Positions 1-8,700 of a stretch of DNA of 64,000 nt are shown piece by piece. The notes under the pieces are model-generated. The model did no database searches and was not told the DNA's origin. It worked only from the letters and a program-made list of their open reading frames with translations. The stretch comes from Spongiibacter nanhainus. GTDB lineage: Bacteria; Pseudomonadota; Gammaproteobacteria; Pseudomonadales; Spongiibacteraceae. The stretch covers positions 647,001 through 711,000 of the forward strand of contig NZ_CP066167.1 of the NCBI RefSeq assembly GCF_016132545.1, in the 5' to 3' direction. Numbering within the stretch: position 1 is the stretch's first letter; each line of letters opens with the position of its first letter. Made by a program: the position numbers and the translations under genes.

Positions 1-1
1 C

Positions 2-1369
2 GTTACCGACCCACAATTACCTGTGCAAAATGGCGAGCTGGATATTGCCGCTGCTGGCAGCAGCTTGGGGATTACCCCGGGCGCGGTGACCCATGCAGTG
101 GTGGGCTTGCAGTACGTGGCGGTGACGGTGGAAAACAGTAATCCGCAGAGCTCAGGTTTTGTCGCCTTCTACGATCTCGACGATCTGAGCCTCGTTGACG
201 CCTTTACTGTGGGTGCCGGGCCAAATATGGCTGTGTTTGATCAGATTTCCACCACCCTGCTGGTGGCTAATGAAGGTCAGCCCAGCGATGACTACAGTGT
301 CGATCCCGAGGGCAGTGTCACGGTGATCAATTTTAGCGATGGCATTGCCAGTGCAACGGTCAGCACCATCGACTTTGCTGATTTTAATGTCGGCGCCAGC
401 CGGGCGGCGGAGTTGCCGGCCGGGGTGCGGATTTACGGCCCTGGAGCAACCGTGGCAGAAGACTTGGAGCCGGAAACTATCTCTGTGGGGCTGGATAACA
501 ACACCGTGTTTGTCGGCCTGCAGGAAAACAACGCCGTCGCGGTGCTGGACCTGGGAGAACTCAGCGTTGAGCGGATTGTGGCGCTGGGTACTAAAGATTT
601 CGGCCGCAAAGGCAATGAGCTGGATGTTAACGACGATGGCGTGGTGGATCTAAAAACCTGGCCAGGCGTGGCGGGGATGTATCAACCTGACGGCATTGGC
701 GCCTACCAATACCAGGGCGACAACTACTTTGTTACCGCCAATGAGGGTGAGGCCAGAGATTACAGCGGTTTTAGCGAGCAGCAGCGTGCCTTTGAACTGG
801 ATGGTGTCAACGGTCCGGATATCGATAACAATAACCCCAGCGCCAGCGATGCGGCTGATAACAATGCGCTGGGGCGTTTAACGGTATCTAACCAAAGTGG
901 CGATAGCGACGGTGATAACGACATCGATGTGATCACCGCCTTTGGTGGTCGTTCCTTCGCCATTTGGGACGAGCAGGGCAATCTAATCTACGACTCCGGA
1001 TCAGATATTGCCCGGGTGACGGAAGCGCAGCTCGGTTTCAATTTTAACGATGTGGATACCGCCAGCGACGAGAAGGGCGCCGAGCCGGAAGGCCTGAGCC
1101 TGGTGGCCAGCTTGGGCCGTGTCTATGCCTTTATTACCCTTGAGCGTGCCGGCGGCCTGATGATTTATGACGTCAGCAATCCTTACGGCGTGCAGTTTGT
1201 GCAGTATGTGAATAATCGCGACTTTACTGCCCAGGACAGTGGGGATGTTGGCCCAGAAGGCATCGCAGGATTCACCATTGATGGTCAGGGCTATATCGCG
1301 GTGGGCAACGAGCAATCCGGCAACGTGCGTATCTTTGAGCTGGATGCCGGCAATAGCACCACCCAGTAA
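2..1369 (+). CDS. Choice-of-anchor I family beta-propeller protein, 5'-truncated by the window
   Basis: The reading frame is open to the left edge, so the true start lies upstream; an in-frame GTG at 23 is only an internal codon. The 455 visible residues resemble the choice-of-anchor I domain, an extracellular beta-propeller often found fused to or near phosphatase/phytase-like proteins. Family-like segments are VANEGQPSDDY, the repeated ANEGEARDY block, FGGRSFAIWD and GAEPEGLSL, followed by a final blade ending VRIFELDAG. No C-terminal anchor or sorting signal is seen and the protein stops soon after the propeller. The enzymatic role is unknown for most members. A GC-rich hairpin follows the stop. 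Confidence 0.75.
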   Translation, partial: VTDPQLPVQNGELDIAAAGSSLGITPGAVTHAVVGLQYVAVTVENSNPQSSGFVAFYDLDDLSLVDAFTVGAGPNMAVFDQISTTLLVANEGQPSDDYSVDPEGSVTVINFSDGIASATVSTIDFADFNVGASRAAELPAGVRIYGPGATVAEDLEPETISVGLDNNTVFVGLQENNAVAVLDLGELSVERIVALGTKDFGRKGNELDVNDDGVVDLKTWPGVAGMYQPDGIGAYQYQGDNYFVTANEGEARDYSGFSEQQRAFELDGVNGPDIDNNNPSASDAADNNALGRLTVSNQSGDSDGDNDIDVITAFGGRSFAIWDEQGNLIYDSGSDIARVTEAQLGFNFNDVDTASDEKGAEPEGLSLVASLGRVYAFITLERAGGLMIYDVSNPYGVQFVQYVNNRDFTAQDSGDVGPEGIAGFTIDGQGYIAVGNEQSGNVRIFELDAGNSTTQ

Positions 1370-1383
1370 GGGCCAGTCCAGGG

Positions 1384-1409
1384 GGCGGCCGATGTTAATG
1401 TCGGCCGCC
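1384..1409. terminator. GC-rich hairpin between convergent genes
   Basis: A perfect 9-bp stem (GGCGGCCGA / TCGGCCGCC) with an 8-nt loop sits between the propeller gene and the end of regA. There is no U-run on either side, so it is a possible but not classical terminator. Confidence 0.4.
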
Positions 1410-1438
1410 TACCAATATCAGAGTTTCACCGGGCAGTA

Positions 1439-1981
1439 TCAGGATTTCACCGGGCGCTTTTGCAGCTTGCGCTGTAGCGTGCGCCGGTGCATGCCCAGCT
1501 GTCGTGCGGTGGCAGAGATATTGCCATCGTTGTCTTTTAGAGCCTGCTGGATATGCTCCCAGGTGAATCGTTGCAGCGAAGGGGCTGCGATCTCTGGCTC
1601 TTCGCTAGTGATTGTCGCCGGTTTGGCGGCGCTGTCCAGGGCTTCAATAATGGCGCGGGTGCCGGCGGGTTTTTGCAGATAATTGTCGGCCCCCAGCTTA
1701 ATGGCATCCACTGCGGTGGCGATACTGGAGTAGCCGGTTAGCATTAGCATGCGAACATCGGCGAAGCGCTGTCGCAATTCGGGGATCAATGTCAGCCCGC
1801 TTTGCTTTTCCAGCTTTAAGTCAATCACGGCTTTCTTCGGCTGGTAGCGCTCGCACAGCGACAGTGCCTGGTCGATGCTTACCGCCACGATCACCGAGAA
1901 GCCCTTGCGCTCCAGTGAGCGTTTCAGAGCGGTGCCGAAGGCCGGGTCGTCGTCGACCACCAGAAAATCTACTTGCTCCAT
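1439..1981 (-). CDS. regA: Redox response regulator, RegA/PrrA/ActR family
   Basis: A 180-residue response regulator in the compact RegA form: receiver domain at residues 5-115, short linker, then a Fis-type helix-turn-helix. Visible receiver residues are the acidic pocket DDD at 10-12, phospho-acceptor Asp54 in AVIDLKLE, Thr82 and Lys104 in YLQKPAG. The HTH is NISATARQLGMHRRTLQRKL near 154-173, the near-invariant RegA DNA-binding helix. In the family it is phosphorylated by RegB and controls respiration, carbon, nitrogen and hydrogen metabolism in response to redox state. It follows regB by 12 bp and is almost certainly co-transcribed. The last codons and stop are tandemly duplicated just downstream (21-bp unit). 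Confidence 0.93.
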   Translation of the reverse strand: MEQVDFLVVDDDPAFGTALKRSLERKGFSVIVAVSIDQALSLCERYQPKKAVIDLKLEKQSGLTLIPELRQRFADVRMLMLTGYSSIATAVDAIKLGADNYLQKPAGTRAIIEALDSAAKPATITSEEPEIAAPSLQRFTWEHIQQALKDNDGNISATARQLGMHRRTLQRKLQKRPVKS

Positions 1982-1993
1982 GGCGAGCCCTTC

Positions 1994-3256
1994 CTATTTC
2001 GCTGACTTTACGGCGATTCGCTCCAGCGGCAGCGCCAGGGTGACATGGCTGCCGCCACCGTCCCTCGCCTGCCAGTATAGCGTGCCGCCGTAGCGGTCTG
2101 CGGTGGCGTTACTGAGAAATAGCCCCAGCCCCCGACCGTCGCCCTTAGTGCTCACAAAGGGTTTTACCACGCCCTTGTCGGCGTGGTGAGGCAGCCCCGG
2201 TCCGCGGTCGCTCACCGTGATTGTCAGCTGGTCGCTGTCGAGGGTGGCGTTTAGAGAAACTTGCTGGGGGCTGACGTCGGCGGCGTTATTCAACAGATTG
2301 AGTATCGCTTGCACTACTGTGCCATCCAGCGCCACCTCAAGCTCGGCCGCCTCTGAGCTGATGGCCAGTTTAAAGTCTTGGCACTCGGGGCGGGTCACCT
2401 GCCAGCGCTCCACGGCGTTATCTATCAACTGCGGGACGCTACAGGTGCTAACCTGCCCGCTGTTGAGGTCCCGAGCGGTGCTGACCAGGTTGCTGAGAAT
2501 CGCCTTGCACTGGCTGATTTGCGCCGCTATCGCCTCCAGGTCCTCTCGGCTTTCCGCGTCGGAGAGGGTGTCTCGGAGGTCTTCTACGATGACTTCGACA
2601 GTGGACAGCGGCGTGCCAAGTTCGTGGGCGGTGCCGGCGGCCAGGCTGGCGACGGCCAGGAGCTGATCGTCCTGCAATTGCCTTTCCCTGACTAGGGCCA
2701 GTTCACTTTCCCGCTGTCGCAGCGTACTGGCCATTTTAAAGACGAAATAGCTGATCAGCAGGGCGCTGACGACAAAGTTGACCCACATCCCGAGGATATG
2801 AATGTTTAGGGCGCCGCCGTGGCCCTGGTGGGGAGACAGGGCTGCCAGCGGTACATAAAAGAACAGCAACAGGCTGTAGGCGCCTAGACTGAGTGCCCCC
2901 AGCAGCCAGGTATACAGCCACGGTAGCGTTGCCGCTGATATGCACAGTGGCACAAGCAAGTAGGAGATAAAGGGGTTGTTGGCGCCGCCAGAGAAAAAGA
3001 TCACCGCACTGAAGGCGACGATATCCACGCACAGCTGTACAAACAATTCAGCATCGGTGACTGGCCAGGCTTGGTAGCTGCGCCACCAGCAAAACAGCGT
3101 AAAGACCGCCAGCGCCGAGAACAGCAGCGACAGCGTCACCAGCGGTAGCATCCAGCCCAGTGCAAGCGATGCATAGCCGCAGGCGACGACTTGTCCTGTC
3201 AGCACAAGAGCGCGGATGGCACACAATCGGCGCGAGTTGGCTAGGTTAGGCTGCAA
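1994..3256 (-). CDS. regB: Redox sensor histidine kinase, RegB/PrrB/ActS family
   Basis: A 420-residue membrane histidine kinase with about six N-terminal membrane segments (roughly residues 15-175), then dimerisation and ATPase domains. Three RegB hallmarks are visible. The quinone-sensing loop GGANNPF lies at 90-96. The H-box has phospho-accepting His211 in GTAHELGTPLS. Cys250 in SQCKAIL sits 39 residues after the His, matching the redox-active Cys265 position of Rhodobacter RegB. N-, D- and G-box segments follow (LNLLNNAADVS, VSDRGPGLP, GRGLGLFLSNA). It therefore looks competent to sense both the quinone pool and thiol redox state. It is the first gene of the regBA pair; its start is about 155 bp from the divergent lipoprotein gene. 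Confidence 0.94.
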   Translation of the reverse strand: MQPNLANSRRLCAIRALVLTGQVVACGYASLALGWMLPLVTLSLLFSALAVFTLFCWWRSYQAWPVTDAELFVQLCVDIVAFSAVIFFSGGANNPFISYLLVPLCISAATLPWLYTWLLGALSLGAYSLLLFFYVPLAALSPHQGHGGALNIHILGMWVNFVVSALLISYFVFKMASTLRQRESELALVRERQLQDDQLLAVASLAAGTAHELGTPLSTVEVIVEDLRDTLSDAESREDLEAIAAQISQCKAILSNLVSTARDLNSGQVSTCSVPQLIDNAVERWQVTRPECQDFKLAISSEAAELEVALDGTVVQAILNLLNNAADVSPQQVSLNATLDSDQLTITVSDRGPGLPHHADKGVVKPFVSTKGDGRGLGLFLSNATADRYGGTLYWQARDGGGSHVTLALPLERIAVKSAK

Positions 3257-3411
3257 AAGTAGATCCCAAATGCATCAGTATAGCGCCGGGAACCCCCGCT
3301 GCCGAATGCGACAAATTGCCACAGTGGGGCCGTAGGCGAACTCCTCGGCGCAGATGTTGTCCAGTGTAAGACGATGAGAAAAATAGCTATTTAAAGTCAG
3401 AGGAGAGAATC

Positions 3412-4461
3412 ATGGCGAATTACCCTCGTTACTCCGTTAAATACGGCGTACTACTCAGCAGTGTGGTGGGGGTTTCCCTGCTGGCTGGTTGCGGCGGAGA
3501 CGGAAGCTCCGGCGGCGGTAGTGGCTCCACGACGGCCTCCTTTGCGGTAACCGATGCCCCTGTGGACGATGTCGAATCCATCAAAGTTACCTTCAGCCGC
3601 TTGGACCTCAAGCCTGCCCAGGGTGATCCGATCAGTGTGAGCTTGGATGAACCTGTGGTGATTGACAATCTGTTGGCGCTGACTGGCAATGCTGCGGCGC
3701 CGATTGTTAACGATATCGAAGTCGAACCGGGTGAGTATCAATGGGTGCGCCTCTATGTCGACGGTGGTATTCCGGACTCAGAAGTACAGCCCGAGGTCGG
3801 TAACAAACTGGATCTGTTTATTCCCGGTCAGCAAAACGGCAACGGCAATGGCAACCCCCGCTTTTTGCAGTTGAATACCGGCTTTACGATTGCCGCCGGT
3901 AGTGAGGCAGATTTCACTATCGACTTTGTGTTGCGCAAGGGCTTAACCAAACCGGCTAATTCGGACTACTACCTGCTGCGGCCCGCCATGCGACTGGTCG
4001 ACAATGTTGAAGTGGGCACCATCACGGGTACTGTCGATAGTGCTATTCCGGACAGCCTGGCTTGTGTTGAGACAGATGCCGACTACTTTGGCAGCGTCTA
4101 TCTCTATGAAGGCGACCTTACCGCAGAAGGCTCGGCGGAGCCCGACGATGTCTACGACCCAGGCATTGAAAGTGGCAGCGACGATGTGCAGGACGCGGCG
4201 GGCGAGAGACCGGTAACCACTGCAAACGTCGTGTTTGACGAGGATAGTGCGACCTTGCGCTATGAAATCGGCTTTGTTCGGGCGAATGAAGAAGGCTATA
4301 GCCTGGCTTACAGCTGCAATGCCAAAGGCGATGATCCCGCGACCGACGACGATATTCCCTACACAGAAGTGAAGTACACCACCGTCGAAGCGGGTGGAAC
4401 AGCGACGGTAGACTTCTCCACTGTGCCAGAGGTGCCGAAAGAGCCGGAAGAAGGCACTTAG
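3412..4461 (+). CDS. DUF4382 domain lipoprotein
   Basis: A 349-residue exported protein preceded by a GAGGAG ribosome site. A signal peptide ends in the lipobox LLAGC (Cys near residue 27), followed by a Gly/Ser-rich tether. The body begins SFAVTDAPVDDVESIKVTFSR, the typical opening of DUF4382, an immunoglobulin-like beta domain found in bacterial surface lipoproteins. The C-terminal third is acidic and ends in a Pro/Glu-rich tail (EVPKEPEEGT). Function of the family is not established. It is monocistronic by appearance, with a strong hairpin terminator shared with the convergent gene downstream. Confidence 0.85.
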   Translation: MANYPRYSVKYGVLLSSVVGVSLLAGCGGDGSSGGGSGSTTASFAVTDAPVDDVESIKVTFSRLDLKPAQGDPISVSLDEPVVIDNLLALTGNAAAPIVNDIEVEPGEYQWVRLYVDGGIPDSEVQPEVGNKLDLFIPGQQNGNGNGNPRFLQLNTGFTIAAGSEADFTIDFVLRKGLTKPANSDYYLLRPAMRLVDNVEVGTITGTVDSAIPDSLACVETDADYFGSVYLYEGDLTAEGSAEPDDVYDPGIESGSDDVQDAAGERPVTTANVVFDEDSATLRYEIGFVRANEEGYSLAYSCNAKGDDPATDDDIPYTEVKYTTVEAGGTATVDFSTVPEVPKEPEEGT

Positions 4462-4533
4462 CCTGAGGCGTGAGGTCGCCAATGACTTTAGCTATGTACG
4501 GACCGTTGCTAAGGACCTTGCAAACGCGGCGAC

Positions 4534-4569
4534 AAAAAAAGGGGGCGCCATTGTGGCGCCCCCTTTTTG
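4534..4569. terminator. Bidirectional rho-independent terminator
   Basis: An A-run, a GC-rich stem (GGGGGCGCCA / TGGCGCCCCC) with a TTG loop, and a T-run. It has tracts on both sides and serves both the lipoprotein gene (+) and the convergent secreted-protein gene (-). Confidence 0.92.
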
Positions 4570-4586
4570 TTTCTATTCGGATCAAC

Positions 4587-5303
4587 CTAGAACAGATCCA
4601 TAAAGTCCAGCCAGGTATCGCTGCCTGAGCCGGCGGGGTCTTCCTGCACTTCTGCGCTCTTAACCATGCGCACTTCTTCCGCCGCAAGGGTGCCATTACC
4701 TACAATAGCAGACGCCGTTGCCGTGCCAGAGTCAAACGAGGTGGATGAATCGATTTTGGCTTGTACTGCCACGGTGTGTTCGCCAGAGCGTAGGTTTGCA
4801 AGAACAAAGTTAAACGCACTGGCCTTCAGGGGCGTCATAGCAAGTCCCAGTTCCTCACTCTCATCGCACTCATCATAGTTGACGATGCCGTCGTTGTTGT
4901 CGTCTTCGCAAATGCCGGCGAAGCTGGCGCTCATCTCCTGGTTACGAGCACAGAGTGTAATTTCACCTGGGAAAGCCAGCTGCTCACTAGCAGTGCCTGG
5001 ATCCAGGATAACCCGTGCGCGCACTACGGCTTCGGCCTGGCTTTGGTCAAGTTCCCCGAACAGCGAAGACACCAGTGTTTGCGTGTAAAGGCCACATTCC
5101 ATGGATACTTGGACGAACAAGTCTTTCTGACTGGGAGAGCGGATGTCTGTGCTTAATACAGTGGTGTAGTCAGTTTGCATCCCCTGAAGGAGAACGTGGT
5201 CACTTGTCGCCGCAGAGAATTTAGACGATTCCGCCCATGTTGCAGAGGTAAAGGCGCTGGAAGCAATGAGAGCTGCGAATGCAGCAGATTTGATGTAGTT
5301 CAT
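4587..5303 (-). CDS. Secreted protein of unknown function with EF-hand-like loop
   Basis: About 238 residues. I prefer the ATG at 5303 over the one at 5309 because AAGGA then sits at normal spacing. A clear signal peptide ends near SATWA|ES. The mature protein is acidic and mostly beta-like. A loop DDNNDGIVNYDE near residue 137 has the D-x-N-x-D-G-x-x-x-x-x-E arrangement of a calcium-binding EF-hand/dockerin-type loop. Three cysteines flank or lie in this part, a sign of export and possibly disulfides. I do not recognise the family. The C-terminus (DTWLDFMDLF) is hydrophobic-acidic. An 8-bp inverted repeat lies about 100 bp upstream. Confidence 0.75.
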   Translation of the reverse strand: MNYIKSAAFAALIASSAFTSATWAESSKFSAATSDHVLLQGMQTDYTTVLSTDIRSPSQKDLFVQVSMECGLYTQTLVSSLFGELDQSQAEAVVRARVILDPGTASEQLAFPGEITLCARNQEMSASFAGICEDDNNDGIVNYDECDESEELGLAMTPLKASAFNFVLANLRSGEHTVAVQAKIDSSTSFDSGTATASAIVGNGTLAAEEVRMVKSAEVQEDPAGSGSDTWLDFMDLF

Positions 5304-5406
5304 TTCCATAGTTCCTTTGTTTTATGTCGGGCTTAAAGAGATATCCCAGAGTTATTTTTTTTGGGGATACATGCTTTTTCTTAGCCCGGTGGTTTTTGGT
5401 AGCACT

Positions 5407-5425
5407 GTACGATCGGTGATCGTAC
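5407..5425. promoter_or_regulatory. Perfect 8-bp inverted repeat, candidate operator
   Basis: GTACGATC-GGT-GATCGTAC lies about 100 bp upstream of the secreted-protein start. It has no T-run, so a protein-binding site is more likely than a terminator. No regulator can be assigned. Confidence 0.45.
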
Positions 5426-5613
5426 GGCGACAGACTCTATGGAAAAAAAGGCAGCTGAATCTAGGCGTTATAGATAGAGAATGAAAATATTTATTTTAAA
5501 TAAAGTACTGTTATTTAAAGAAAAATAAGGCGCTATTTTTGTAAGTTTGCATCTTTATTATTGGATTGTGGTGTTTTCTCTATTGGAGGACTTTGTTGGG
5601 CGATTTGAGGGAA

Positions 5614-5643
5614 TAAAAAAAGCCCCTGCATGGCAGGGGCTTG
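5614..5643 (-). terminator. Rho-independent terminator of the giant adhesin gene
   Basis: On the minus strand a stem AGCCCCTGC / GCAGGGGCT with a short ATG-type loop is followed by seven U residues. It lies about 57 bp past the stop of the 5701-10227 gene. Confidence 0.9.
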
Positions 5644-5700
5644 TGTTAGGGCCTCAAATAGCGACAGGTTTTAGTCGCTGGATGAGTGAGTACTGCTGGC

Positions 5701-8700
5701 TTAGTAAATACCGAAGTTGGTTACATCCAGGCCTGAAGTGTCAGCTAGATCGGTAAAGGTTGCCACGACCTCGTAATCTCCCGCGCTGCTCCAGTCGTCG
5801 TCGAACAGGATTTGTACCTGGCTTGTAGTGGCGTTCTCCACAACCAAGTACGTATTTGTGGCTGAGCTGGTAAGCGCGTCAAGCAAATCATCAGTTAGGG
5901 CGGGGTCGTCCAACAAGGCTACCGCATCGCTGAGCCCGTTGGCGTTGGCGGTAAAGTCTGCCGCCACTGCAAACTCCTCGTAGTCGTCGGTATCACCTGC
6001 CGTAAAGAGCGTGCCTGCGGCACCGTCGGCGCTGTCATCCTTAGTAAACGCCACTGAACCGTTGCTGCCATCGCCGTCTAGGAAGAAGATGCCATCAGCA
6101 GTAACTTCGAACCCAGTAACGGTGTCGCTGCCATCTCCCGTACGGAAATGGACTTCATCCAGTACCGCGTCGGCATTTAGCGTAATGTCGTCATTGCCAA
6201 GCAGACCGCCGATGATATCCAGGCCATCCCCGGCTGTTATGTCGTCATCGCCATCACCGCCTACCAGTAGGTCATTGCCGTCGCCGCCGTCCAGAATATC
6301 ACTTTCAATTCCGCCGCGAAGTACGTCGTCAAAAGCAGACCCTGTCAGTGAGCTGGCGGTGTCACCGGCCTCGACTGTGTAGCCGTTCGGGCCGCCTGCC
6401 AGCGACAGGTCGACTTCTGAGGCGGTGCCGAGGAGTATCGTTGCTGAGCCCTCGTTGGCGGTGTCGCCTGTAGCGATAAAATCAAATAACACAGTTGCCT
6501 CTACAGACGCGCCGCTGGCAACGAGCAAAATATCATTGGTATTAAGGTCTTCTACGATATCCTGACCGCTGGATATAACGAAGGTATCCTGATTGACGTC
6601 TGTTCCCTTCAGCGTGTCATTACCCAGGCCGCCGTCAAGATAGTCTTCGCCTTGACCACCGATCAGTGTATCGTCGCCGTCGCCGCCGACTAACTCGACA
6701 CCTTCGTCGCTCAGCGTATAGTCGCTGACATCAAGAGTATCATTGCCGCTATTGCCTATTACGGTGCGAATGCCAGCAACTTCAGCGTTTGTTCCCAGCG
6801 ATACCAGGTTGTCTCCTTGGCCAAGTTTGAGAATCTCCAGGTTTGAGAGCGTTCCAGCAAAGTCTGTATCGTCCAATCCGCCGGCGTGGGCGGAAATGTC
6901 AAGAAACAGAGTGTCTGTGCCCAAGCTTGCGAAAATCGAATCGCCGGTGGTAAAGGTGGTAAGGTTCAGCGCGTCATTGTCGCTGCTGTCACCGAGCACG
7001 CCATAGTATCGGTCATCGCCACTCGATCCATTCTGCTCTTCGTCGGCGGCATCGAGGATCACTCCATTGATGATGTCTTCATCAACAAAGATATTGATGA
7101 CCTGGAATACTGGATCGGACTCGCCATTGGTCACCCGAACTCTGATGGTATCGCGACCAATAAATCCTGCGTCGGGAGTATAGACATACTCGTTGTCGGA
7201 GGTTGAGGTCGTCAAGCTGCCAAATTGCGGGTTGTCCAGCACGGTATAGGTCAGGGTGCCGGTGGCATCCGGGTTCTCAACATCAATGCTAACAGTCTGT
7301 GGCGCAGAGCCATCTATGAGGTAGTAATTTTGTGGCGCCAGAGCAATAGGGTCGGCAACCGGGTTGATCGTAATATCGACGGTTGCGGTGTCCACGCCGC
7401 CATCAGGGTCAGTAATTGAGTAGGTGAAACTGTCACTACCATTAAAGTTCGCATCGGGGGTATAGGTAAAGGTGCCATCATCGTTGTTGGTGACCTCACC
7501 ATTTGACGGACCCGTTTCAACGGCAAATGTGCTGTTTGCCAGCTCGCCCTCTGGATCCTCGTCATTGTCGATAACGCTGATGTTGACGCTATTATCTTCG
7601 TCAACTGTGGCTTCGTCGTTTTGGGCCACCGGTGCGTCATTGGCGCCGGTGACGGAGACAGTGACGGTTTCTGTAGTGCCGTCGGCAGTCTGAATTGAGA
7701 AGGAGTCTTCTGCTACCTGGCCTTCTTTTAGCGCGTCAGTGTCAGGGTCGGTATTGTCGAGGGTGTAAGTCCAGGAGCCATCTTCGCCGAGATCGAAGCT
7801 ACCGTAGGTGCCCTCGGTGCCGGTTTGCGCTTGGAATACCTCGTCACCACCATCCGGGTCAGTGGCAGTCAGGTTACCTGAAGCGGTATTGCTTGGGTCG
7901 TCTTCGGTAACAGAGCCAGTCAGGTTGCCGGCGATAATGGCGGCAGTATCGGTGACGGTGATGGTGATAGAGTCCACATCGGTTTGCGCGCCGCCGGCGC
8001 CGGTGTTGCCGCCGTCGTCAGTGGTCACGGTGAGGGTGTCGTCACCCGTGAAACCGGTGCTGGGAGTATAGGTTACGTCGGCCAAGCTGCTGTTGACGGC
8101 GGCAAGCGAACCAAAAAGCGTAACAGAGCCAGTATTGTTGTTTGTGAGGGTGGCCGTGCCGCCGACACTGAGTGTGCCATTGCTCACTTCTAGGGTAACG
8201 GTAATGTCGCCACTACCGACATCAATATCGGCAACGCTAAGACCGGGGATGTCGAGGTCTGTGTTTTTGTCAGAGGTTTGGTCGGCCGGCATAGTGTTGA
8301 CTGGCGCGTCGTTGACCGCATCAACAGTGATGGATACGGTGGCAGTATCGGAAGCGCCATTGGGGTCGGTCAGCGTATAAGTGAAGCTATCGCTGCCACT
8401 AAATTCTGCGTCCGGTATGTAGTCGAATGTGCCGTCGCCGTTATACACCAGTGTGCCGTTGCTCACCCCTGTCAGCAGTGTGATGTTTGTGCCTTCGAGA
8501 GAGTTGTCCACATCACTATCATTGGCGAGTACGTCCAGAGTTGATGCTCCGCTGTCCTCGTCAATGGTCAATGCATCATCAACTGCAACTGGGGCGTCGT
8601 TAACGGCTTCAACGGTAATGGTGGCCGTTGCGGTATCGGAGGCGCCATCGGAGTCTGCCAGGGTGTAGACGAAGCTGTCGTTACCATTGAAGTCGGCGTC

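Larger units (their letters stand above)
5310..5700. other. AT-rich intergenic region
   Basis: A 391-bp gap between two minus-strand genes. It holds the 5' leader of the secreted-protein gene, a perfect inverted repeat at 5407-5425 and the terminator of the giant adhesin gene at 5614-5643. The stretch 5460-5540 is strikingly AT-rich and could hold a promoter. I see no supported coding region. Confidence 0.7.
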
